A stretch of 64,000 nucleotides of DNA from assembly GCF_000090795.2 (NCBI RefSeq), contig NW_003546330.1:78448-142447 (forward strand), read 5' to 3'. The stretch is from Amphimedon queenslandica (taxonomy: Eukaryota; Porifera; Demospongiae; Haplosclerida; Niphatidae). The stretch's first letter is position 1. Each line of letters opens with the position of its first letter. Under the pieces are notes generated by a model that saw only the letters and a program-made list of their open reading frames with translations, was not told the origin of the DNA and made no database searches. Shown here one piece after another: positions 1 to 8,876 of the stretch. Made by a program: the position numbers and the translations under genes.

Positions 1-223
1 TGGACCTATCCCCAGACTAGTGGTTGAGGACTGAGTTATGGAACCGAAATAATTAGCAGTCTGTGGATTAATGAGAGAAGTCATGTGTGAACAATCAAAT
101 AGTAACAGTTTATTTAAAAGTATAAAGGAAGAATGTTCAGATAATTAACAGTCTGAAAGAAGAATGCTCTCTTCATGATGCAGTAACAACACAATGCAAC
201 AGAGCAGTATATGGTATACTTAC

Positions 224-505
224 CTTCACACCATCTTTAGTCCTCCATGAGATGCCAAGCTTGTTGGCAAGGACAGAAGCAGTGATTGTGGACCCATTAT
301 TCCCTCCCCAGCCAACAAGCATGACCCCAACCCTAGGGACTCGAGCACTGGTACGAAAGGTAAGACTAGTATTGACTGGTTTTACACGGAATCTCTCTCC
401 ATCGGTCTCCACGTGGGAAGACTGGTACTCATAAGTTGAGAGTATGGTCTGCTTTGTCTCATTGTATTGGACCTTCTCGCTCTCGACGTAAAATTTCGAA
501 GACAT
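224..505 (-). CDS. ISYNA1: Inositol-3-phosphate synthase, first exon (partial)
   Basis: This exon encodes the first 94 residues of myo-inositol-3-phosphate synthase, the NAD-dependent enzyme that converts glucose 6-phosphate to inositol 3-phosphate and so starts inositol synthesis in the cytosol. The N-terminal stretch FYVESEKVQY and the Rossmann signature VGWGGNNGST are diagnostic of the family. Translation starts at the ATG at 505. The exon ends at a GAAG/GTAAGT donor at 224/223 (minus strand), and the remaining exons lie left of the window. The next genes to the right are three Gfo/Idh/MocA oxidoreductases, a family that contains inositol dehydrogenases, so the neighbourhood may be linked to inositol. 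That link is only suggested by position. Confidence 0.93.
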
Positions 506-843
506 TTTTGTGTGTTAGTTGAAAGTATTTGGTAGATGGGATTAGTAAGGTTCTCTATCAGTCTCTCTCAGCTGCAGCAAAGTCAGTGATGATGATTGCA
601 GCCTCCAGCAGCAGAGTAGCATTAAATTGCAATATGATCGCGCACCACTCGTGGCACCACTTCATCTGACCAATCAGATTGCACACAAAAGGTCAGTCAC
701 GTGACTTCCGCCGCTCAAGCAAATTAAATTAATTCATCATCACATGTCACAGCATCAGTGAAGCTACTACTGCAGTAAGCTTTCAATTGTAATTTGTAAA
801 TAAAATAGTAAATAATTATCACAGACAATATAAAATGTCAATC
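506..843 (-). promoter_or_regulatory. Upstream region of ISYNA1 with CCAAT box and E-box
   Basis: This stretch separates the ISYNA1 start codon from the 3' end of the first oxidoreductase. It carries a CCAAT motif near 670 and a perfect 10-base palindrome GTCACGTGAC at 696-705, which contains the E-box CACGTG. Such E-boxes are bound by bHLH-zipper factors in animals and yeast. I infer a promoter role from position and motifs only; no TATA box stands out. Confidence 0.35.
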
Positions 844-3023
844 TCATACAGTATCATTGTTGTCCACTGCTTCCCAGGCTCCACTCTTAGCTGATCTATA
901 AATTGCATTTGCCACTAAAACATCTTTAAAAGCTTCCAAGACGCTCCCAGAGTCAGATGGACTGATCCTCTTCCCTTTCTTTATCGCTGAGACAAAGGAC
1001 GCCATCTGAGGCTTGAAAGCACCAAAGTATCCTCCAGGATTAACCGAGACTGTCCTACCAGCTGTATGTACTGACAGCCCGCCATCAAAACTACCATGGA
1101 TTGTAATCTCTCCCTATTTTAAAAGTCATGAGATAATTAAAATAATTAACTACTCTAAAAGCTGTTAAAGGAATGTGTCAAAATTTGATGAAGCATTACA
1201 GGAAACATGAAAAGGCGTGATGGAATAGTGAGAACACTATAAGATTGACCTCTCCTAACCACCCACTTATTACAAAAGACAGCAAATGAATTTAGTTCAT
1301 AAATTCATAATTATGAATATCTGTGTAGAGTCACCTGCTTTAACAAGCTGCAGTAGCAAATTAATGTCACTGATAGCTAGTAATTGCAATCTCAATGCAT
1401 ACAATAGCTCAGTTTAAAAGTCATTTCTCACTTTGGTTCCAAATATTTGAAAGAACGGGATCTTTTCCATTGGAATGATGTTAGTGTGGCAGTGAAGGAG
1501 ACCAGTTCTTCCGTTTTTAAACTGAATGAGAGCATCAGCCAAGGACTCTCCTTTGACTGACTCCCATGGATACGCCATCGTACTGACAACCTTACTAATG
1601 TCACCTAAACTAATAATTAGTTATTAATAATAAGAAACATCTTTTCATTTATGCATTATCCAAGGCTATAGCCCATGGTTTTTTCCGAAAAATGGCTCCG
1701 AAATCACCCCACATTTTTATTACATTTTCTGATACATATTGATGTACTTATGCTGTGTAGAAAGTTTGAGTCGATTCCGACTTCAATTTTTCAAGTTACG
1801 GCCATTCTAAAAAACGAGCCAAAATCTGAAAAATACCCAAGGCTATAGCCCATGGTTTTTTCCAAAAAATGGCTCCAAAATCACCCCCAATTTTTACTAC
1901 ATTTTTTGATACATATTGATGTCTTTAAGCTGTGTAGAAAGTTTGAGCTGATTCCAACAAAATTTTCTAAAGTTACGGCCATTTAAAAATTCAGACTTAC
2001 AACAGTCTTAAAGGTCTCATCCAGTGAATAGCTCCATCCATGACCACACCTCCACCAACTTGAGAAGGATCAAATCTCCATTCAGCAACGTCTCCATTAT
2101 TGAAATCAGAGCTACAAGAAACATCAAATGAGAAGAGAAGAGAAGTGTCACTTACTGTCCAACAGCCTCCCAATAATTAGCCTGAGCATAATAAGGATCT
2201 CCTATCACTTCCTCTTTAATCAAATTCACTGCATGAGCAACCTGAAAATATCCAAATCAAATCAATAAAGAGAAGATTATGTTTTATTCTTTACTTCAGG
2301 CCAGTGAGGTGAGTTCTCCGCTACCATAAAAACTCTATCAGTGCTTTGTACTAGTGCTAAGAGCTCCCTGCATCCTTCAATACTGGTAGCTAATGGCTTC
2401 TCTAATAAGACATGCTTCCCTTTTGATAAAACCTCTCTAGCTATTTCAACGTGAAGATGATGTGGTACCATTATAACAGCTGCATCATAACTATCATCTC
2501 CTGCTTCCTCTACACTACCATACACCTAATGGAGGGAGAGAAAGAACAAGTGGTAAAATGGCTGAATACTGTACAGGAGCCTTGGCCCAATTTTGGAGCA
2601 ACTTTAAAAATTCATAAAAAATCCAATTTTGATCGGAATCAACTCAAACTTGCTACACAGCATAAGAACATGTATATGCATCAGAAAAATTTATAAAAAT
2701 GGAGAATTCTCTTTTTTATTTTTGGCAAAATTTGGCCTGAGAGCATGTACTATAGTACAGGGATTTTGGCCCAATTTTGAAACAACTTTAAAAATTTGTA
2801 AAAAAATTCAATCTTGATTGAAATCAGCTCAAATTCAAGTTAATTCAGTCAATACCTTACATTCTTGAGGGGCAGGCAAGAGCTGTCTTGTTTGTTGAGC
2901 TGCAGCTACATTAGGATCCACTGCTGTTGATATGACCAGTGACGGGTCCCTCAGTGCCAGCAGAGAGTTCAGATGAACGCGTGAAATCCGTCCACAGCCA
3001 ACAAGAGCAACTCTGACGGCCAT
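844..3023 (-). CDS. Gfo/Idh/MocA-family oxidoreductase, copy 1
   Basis: Six exons give a clean 347-residue protein: 2856-3023, 2295-2525, 2156-2241, 2001-2111, 1432-1609 and 844-1113 (minus order). The family uses NAD(P) to oxidise sugars, inositols or dihydrodiols; the substrate here is unknown. Visible signs are the N-terminal Rossmann motif ALVGCGRISRVHL, the EKPLA motif with the catalytic lysine (exon 2), a GGGVVMDGAIHWMRPL segment, and the conserved PMEKIPFFQIFG block. Length matches the family norm of about 340. I chose the start at 3023 because it gives MAV-RVALVGCG, like copy 3; an in-frame ATG at 3041 would add six residues. Intron 1 and the intron between exons 4 and 5 hold dispersed repeats. 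Exon 2 is almost identical to those of copies 2 and 3, while other exons have diverged. Confidence 0.85.
1655..1990. repeat. Tandem pair of GGCTATAGCC-type dispersed repeats
   Basis: Two units about 177 bp apart each carry AAGGCTATAGCCCATGG followed by TTTTTTCC, AAAAATGGCTCC and TGATACATATTGATGT. The palindrome GGCTATAGCC sits at 1664 and 1841. They lie inside an intron of oxidoreductase copy 1. Related units occur at 36790-36965 (same orientation) and 54870-55330 (opposite orientation). Confidence 0.8.
2545..2850. repeat. Dispersed repeat of the GTACTATAGTAC family
   Basis: The sequence TTGGCCCAATTTTGGAGCA, a run of A/T, then ATCGGAATCA, CTCAAACTTGCTACACA, AACATGTATATGCATCAG and GGCAAAATTTGGCC recurs at 11480, 20850, 40440 and 51835, always in this orientation. 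The copy ends with a second partial unit at 2745-2840. It fills intron 1 of oxidoreductase copy 1. Confidence 0.8.
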
Positions 3024-3108
3024 GTTTATGGGCGTTACCACATGCAGTTATTAAAGTTATTAAAATGAGCCCCACCCAAAAATGCAAAAAGCCAAGAATA
3101 AAAAATGT

Positions 3109-4185
3109 TTAAAATACATCAACATTCTCCCATTTTTCTTCTTCAACTGATCTGTAAATTGCTAAAGAAACAAGTACATCTTTCACTGCTTCAGAAACAC
3201 TTCCAGTATGAGCCTCCGTTATCTTCTCTTCTTTCTTTAACGCTGATATAAATGATGCCATTTGAGGCTTGAAAGAGCCCCAATATCCTCCACAATTATC
3301 AGTAGTGACTTTATCTTTTGTATGTACTGTAATGCCACCTTCAAACTTGCCATGAATTGTAATCTCTCCCTATAAAGAGAATATTGTAAAATTATAGTCA
3401 CATACAATTTCATTCTTTATACTTTTGGTCCAAATATCTGAAAGAAAGGTATTTCTTCTTTTGGCACATCATTGTAATGAAAATGAAGAACTCCTTTCTT
3501 TCCATTTTTACACTGAACAAGAGCATGAGCAAGACTCTCTCCTTTCATCCTATCCCACGCATTGACAGTCATACCAACCAACTTATCAATTTCTCCTAAA
3601 CTACATTAATTATTATAAGAACTATAACAGTCAAGTATATCTTCATTTTTACTAACATCATTCGTATTGGCCTTATCCAATGCACTGCCCCAGCCATTAG
3701 GACACCTCCTCCTACTTTTTTAGGATCGTAGACCCAGCTTGGTACAGCACCAACATCATAATCCTCCCTATAAAGTTAGGATTTTTAAGTTTCATAAAAC
3801 AACAATACATACTTTGCTATAGCCTCCCAATAATTAGCTTGTGCATAATAAGGCTCTCCTATCACTCCCTCTTTTATTAGCTGTATTGCACGAACAACCT
3901 AAAGGCAGTAAAAATAAAATTTAATTACTTATATATAGCATTTTCATGACATACTTCAGGCCAATGAGGAGAATTTTCTGCTGCCATAAATACTCTATCA
4001 GTGCTTTGTGCTAGTGCTAATAGCTCCCTGCATCCTTCAATACTGATAGCTAATGGCTTCTCTAATAAGACATGCTTCCCTTTTGATAAAACCTCTCTAG
4101 CTATTTCAACGTGAAGATGATGTGGTACCATTATAACAGCTGCATCGTAACTATCATCTCCTGCTTCCTCCACACTACCATACAC
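3109..4185 (-). CDS. Gfo/Idh/MocA-family oxidoreductase, copy 2, lacking first exon
   Basis: Five exons match exons 2-6 of the flanking copies: 3955-4185, 3813-3898, 3657-3767, 3423-3600 and 3109-3369. All are open and in phase and together give 289 codons including the stop. The EKPLA catalytic motif, the VHWIRPIRMM block and the PKEEIPFFQIFG block are present, and the end is WENVDVF. The first exon, which would carry the Rossmann GxGxxG motif, is not found in the 341 bases before copy 3; that space holds hairpins and a tRNA-derived SINE. Either this is a 5'-truncated duplicate, or its exons are spliced onto the first exon of copy 3, whose donor phase fits. The absence of stops or frameshifts argues for some recent function, but expression is unproven. 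Confidence 0.6.
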
Positions 4186-4195
4186 CTAAAGAGAA

Positions 4196-4340
4196 AGGAA
4201 GTGTCTAGAGCTCCGGTAACCGGACACAGTATGCAGTGCTAGAGCTCCGGTAATAGGGGCGTCGCCCCTTATATATATACTGGGGCGTAGCCCCAGTGCA
4301 GTATTAATAATACACTGATTTATATTATAGAAACCGAGTA
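4196..4340. other. GC-rich hairpins and short direct repeats
   Basis: The motif AGAGCTCCGGTAA occurs twice (about 4207 and 4241). Two short perfect hairpins follow: GGGGCGTCGCCCC and CTGGGGCGTAGCCCCAG, separated by an alternating AT run. They stand out in an AT-rich genome and directly precede the SINE, so they may belong to the same inserted element. Confidence 0.55.
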
Positions 4341-4372
4341 TAAATACAACAACCAGCATTGATGATGCAGCA

Positions 4373-4510
4373 GGGTCGTGGTGGTGCAGTGGAGAGGCTG
4401 GTGTGGATTGCACGGATGGGTCAGGGGTTCGAATCCGGTCAAGACTACCGAGTAAAACTATGCTGCAGTTTTTGATTTTTTTCTTTTTTTTAATATCTTT
4501 TTTTGCAATT
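4373..4510 (+). mobile_element. tRNA-derived SINE
   Basis: A box-A-like stretch TGGTGCAGTGG (4382-4392) is followed about 34 bases later by a perfect B box GGTTCGAATCC (4426-4436), the internal promoter of RNA polymerase III. The unit starts GGTCGTGG and ends near AGACTACC, weakly resembling an acceptor stem, and runs into a T-rich tail (4468-4510). A working tRNA is unlikely because arm pairing is poor. It sits between oxidoreductase copies 2 and 3, where the first exon of copy 2 should be. Confidence 0.65.
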
Positions 4511-4526
4511 TTTTTACTATGTCTTT

Positions 4527-5807
4527 TTAAACATCAACATTCTCCCATGCTCCTTTCTCAGCTGATCTGTAAATTGCTAGAGCAACAAGAACATCTTTCA
4601 TTGCTTCAGAAACACTGCCTGGATGAGAATCTGCTAATTTCTCTCCTTTCTTTACTGCTGCAAAGAAAGAGGCCATCTGAGGCTTGAATGCACTCATATA
4701 TCCTCCACAATTATCAGTAGTGACTTTATCCTTAGTATGCACTGTAATGCCACCATCAAACACACCATGAATTGTAATCTCTCCCTATATAAATTGATAC
4801 AGTTATAATTTAGTAACATTGCTAACTTTTGGTCCAAATATTTGAAAGAAAGGGATCTTTTCCATTGGGATGTCGCTATAATGAAAATGGAGGACACCTT
4901 GCTTTCCATTCTTAAACTTTACAAGAGCATGTGCAAGAGTCTCAGCTCTCATTGTCTTCCAAGCATCCATTGTCATTGCAGCCACTTTATCCATATCACC
5001 CAACCTTTAAATACTGACATAGATACACAAGATATACCAGTTCATAATACATTAATCTCAGTGGACGTATCCAGTGAACTCCACCAGCCATCACTGCACC
5101 TCCTCCATTCTTCTCTGGATCATAAATCCAATCAGGTACTTCACAGAAATCAAAGTCATCTCTACAATTGATGACAATAATAGAAGTATTGATACACTGG
5201 ACCTTACATTCCAATTGATTCAAAGCAATTTCCTTGAGCATAATAAGGCTCTCCAATCACTCCTTCCTTGATCAGTTTTATAGCTTGGACTACCTTTTAT
5301 ATAATGGCAAAGAAGAAATTTAATGTACGTGATATTGTATGCAAAACTTTGCATACTTCAGGCCAGTGGACAGCACTCTCCGCTACCATAAATACCCTAT
5401 TAGTGCTTTGTGCTAGTGCTAATAGCTCCCTGCATCCTTCAATACTGATAGCTAATGGCTTCTCTAATAAGACATGCTTCCCTTTTGATAAAACCTCTCT
5501 AGCTATTTCAACATGAAGATGATGGGGTACCATTATAACAGCTGCATCATAACTATCATCTCCTGCTTCCTCTACACTACCATACACCTAAATAGAAAGG
5601 GGAGGACCTCAACAACATGCTCCTTTTATAACTTACTTGACAGTTTTGAGGTGCTGGTAACAATTGCTTGGTAGATTCAGCTGCTTCTTTATTAATATCC
5701 ACCAGTGCTGTTACTTCAATGGAAGGATCATTGAGCTTCTTCAATGCTTTGAGGTGAGTTTTACATATATATCCACACCCTATCAGTCCAAGCCTGATGA
5801 CAGCCAT
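4527..5807 (-). CDS. Gfo/Idh/MocA-family oxidoreductase, copy 3
   Basis: Six exons, all in phase, encode 344 residues: 5637-5807, 5357-5587, 5208-5293, 5051-5161, 4827-5004 and 4527-4784. The start at 5807 gives MAVIRLGLIGCGYICKTHL, a Rossmann motif at the very N terminus as usual for the family. Exon 2 carries the HVLLEKPLA catalytic-lysine motif; later come GGGAVMAGGVHWIRPLRL and PMEKIPFFQIFGPK. The protein should be a soluble NAD(P)-dependent dehydrogenase; the substrate (inositol, sugar or dihydrodiol) cannot be decided. Exon phases are the same as in copies 1 and 2, so the three arose by tandem duplication. Introns show the genes are resident in a eukaryotic genome even if the family is also common in bacteria. 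Confidence 0.88.
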
Positions 5808-5922
5808 TGATTCTGCTAGTTATTATTACAATTATAGGCCTAGTTAATTTAAACTAGATGGGTGTGGTTTGTTCTAGCCACGCCTACTGACCTTGCCCAA
5901 CAAAATAATTAGCTAGCAGGGA

Positions 5923-8386
5923 ATGGCTGAAGGAATTCTGTGTCATTTTACTGAAACTGAGGGAGAGATTAGCTGCAATGGGACCCTCTATCATCTTGGC
6001 GGGGAGAGTGAGGGCTCAATAAAGCCGACTGATGCTCTATTTTGGGTATACCTAATCGTCTACATCATTCTGGTCCTGTTTGCTGGTAAGAGATAACACT
6101 GTAATACTTAGATAGTGTGATTGGTTTGCCTTAAAGCAGTATTATTTAGACATTGTTTTATTATGTACTTTTCGTTTCCATATATATTCAAACTGGTCCT
6201 CATTCTTAGGGTTAATGTCAGGATTAACAATGGGCCTACTGTCCCTGGACATCATGAGTCTGGAGGTATTGAAAAGAGGCGGGAAACCCCGGGAAAAGAA
6301 ATATGCCAGTCGCATTATCCGTATAGTAAAGAAGCACCACCTCCTCCTGGTGACACTCCTGTTAGCTAACGCCATTGCAGTGGAGTCCATGCCAATCTTC
6401 CTGGACAAGATCACGAATGAAATAGTGGCCATTTTAATATCAGTGACTGCTGTACTAGTCTTTGGAGAGTAAGGAAGAGGGAGAGGAGGGTTTCCATTTT
6501 GCTAAATATGGCTTGGATATAATTGAGAGAGAGAGAGGGAGAGGAGGAGAGAGAAAGAGTCCAGCTGCTTATATTCAAGTGCTCATTATTTAGAATTGTA
6601 CCTCAAGCTCTTTGTACACGTTTTGGACTAGCCATTGGATACTATTGTGCTCCGTAAGAAATAAATAAAATAAAATAAAATAAAATAAAATAATTTTAAT
6701 TTTTTTCTTTCTCTATAGTTTGGTCTACTTTCTGATGGCCGCATTCTTCATTCTTGCATTTCCAATTTCAAAAGTACTTGATCTGATACTAGGAAAAGAC
6801 CATAGCACATTCTTCAGGAGAGCCGGTTTGTATGAAAATAAATAACACAGTTTTCATGAATACATTTTAGAATTGAAAGAACTGGTTCAGATGCACGGCT
6901 CGTCTGAAGAAACTGACAGCAAAGAGAACGAAGAACCTTTATCACACGATGAAATACTCATCGTTAAGGTTAGCCACACCCACTAATTGACCACGCCCCA
7001 AATCTCCTTTTAGGGTGCTCTTGATATGAGAGATAAAACTGTCAAAGACGCCATGACGCCACTTGAATCAGTATTCATGTTACATGTTGATGACAAGATT
7101 GGACAAGCTAACATGGAAAAGGTTAACTAGATCAAATGTTTATAATATTTATAGTCAGCTCTCTTCAGATAATAGCAACTGGTCATTCCAGGATCCCGAT
7201 TTATAAAGATGGTCGTACTGACATTGTCGGTTTGATATTAGTAAAGAAACTCATTATACTTGATCCTGATGATAACGTACCAATTAAAGAAGTAATGAAT
7301 AAATAATTAATTAATAAATATTAATAATAATTAATAAGGTAATTGGTGCTATGACTCCTCCTCCTTCTTGCTCAACGACCACACCCCTTTATGATATACT
7401 CAACCAGTTTCAGACAGGAAGGAGTTAGTGGAATATGTTTTGGTTTGTTGCATTTTATTTTCTGTTTATTTGTTGAATAGGTCATCTTTATTTAGTGTAC
7501 AATGAAGAAGAACCAGATGTAAGTATATTCATTTCATGTATGCCACTTTCAATTTCAAATTGATAAACATACATTGTACATGCATTTATACATGTATCAT
7601 AATTTATCCTATATACCTGTCAGTTCCTGTCTCAATTATAAGCTTTGAGGCTACATACATTAAGTAAATATAATCCTATATAAAGTATAGGAGAATCCTA
7701 ATAGAAGACTTGTGTGTACAAATTAAAGATAGAGAATGTAGCAACCTGGGGGCTTCTGTTTTGAAAATATCCTCCATTAGATTACAAATATACTGCACCT
7801 TTTCATTTATAGTCTGAGCTGGTTGGTATCATAACACTAGAAGACGTCATTGAAGAACTGATCGGTGAAGAGATTGTCGATGAAACTGATTTGTACATTG
7901 ACGTCCACCGAAGGATCTCAGTAGCAAGAGCTCGTGTCAACCTGTTCAGACGTCAGAATGTGAGTGACCCTACGGGGGACAGGACCAGGATCATGAGAAT
8001 AAGGAGAGCTATTGGACGTGGGGACACTTCATCCTCACTGTATGGAGTCAGGGAGGAGGTAAGAGGATTTTTATATTTAAAAAAGTTTTTATTATAAAGA
8101 TTACCAGGGGGCCATGAGATTACGGATAGGCTATTATAAAAGGAATTTTTAGTTCACAATTATTGATTTAAATCCATGTTAATTTAGTGTAGTTTTTTTC
8201 AAATTATCCCAGCTGCTCTTTATTCTATTTTAAATTACACTGCAGGCTCCATCTCCTCAGGCTCCACCTCCTCGTCACATGGAATCAGTAATTCCAGGCA
8301 GTCTACCTGATGAAGATACCAACGAAGACCCCAGTGCTATTAATAATAACGAGGATGACAAAGCGCCTTTACTTATTAACGATTAA
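5923..8386 (+). CDS. CNNM-type (DUF21-CBS) metal transporter, short form
   Basis: Eleven exons join to 475 residues: 5923-6085, 6210-6468, 6594-6653, 6719-6825, 6871-6968, 7014-7121, 7169-7291, 7339-7423, 7481-7518, 7813-8058 and 8246-8386. The N-terminal half is a DUF21 membrane domain with several spans; family marks are [40 protein letters not shown] and YPISK-like [12 protein letters not shown] pair follows ([30 protein letters not shown], then [22 protein letters not shown]). CNNM proteins move or sense magnesium at animal cell membranes. Vertebrate members add a C-terminal cyclic-nucleotide-binding-like domain; here the protein ends in a Pro-rich and acidic tail, as in fungal and plant relatives. 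The stop is followed by AT-rich sequence. Confidence 0.9.
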
Positions 8387-8565
8387 TTTCATTACAGCTA
8401 AATTATTTTCCAGATTATTATTGTTATTATATTTTTTATCTGATTTATGGATTTTTGTCAGAATTATTTGCTAGTTATTAATAGCTAGTTAATTATTTTC
8501 ATAACTACTAATTAACTATCAACTATAGTTTGGCGGGAAATTTTAAGCACATAGAAAAGGACAAA

Positions 8566-8793
8566 ATGGCTACCTCTTCACTTACAGATCACTGTTGGTT
8601 TTTAGATGATTATGAGCCACCAAATTTTAACCAGGTGTTTTTGCAATGCATATATATCCTTTGCAATTAGTTGTCCTTTAACAGGATTAAAAGATCTATT
8701 GCTTCATTGAGTAATTCACAATTTCCTTTAACATGGAGAGGTCTTGGCTCCTATAGCCAGACAGGTCAGTTCATAATTAAATATTTTAATTAG
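8566..8793 (+). CDS. Possible small two-exon gene, unrecognised
   Basis: An ATG with context AAAATGG opens MATSSLTDHCWFLDDYEPPNFN. After a gap of about 60 bases a second stretch (from about 8684) reads IKRSIASLSNSQFPLTWRGL in another frame and stays open to a stop near 8791. Joining them needs a weak GTTTTT donor. It could equally be an old fragment. I recognise no family. Confidence 0.2.
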
Positions 8794-8876
8794 ATGATTA
8801 AATATTTTTATTAGATAATTAAGTATTATTGTCCTATCAAACGGGCTTAAATAATTAATTACAAAATTTGTTTCAA

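Noticed and set aside
4373-4449. Functional tRNA gene
   Set aside because: A and B boxes are good but acceptor and anticodon stems do not pair well and a T-rich tail follows, so a SINE is more likely.
844-5807. Oxidoreductase genes as bacterial contamination
   Set aside because: Each has five phase-conserved GT-AG introns and sits among animal genes, so they are part of the host genome; older horizontal origin remains possible.
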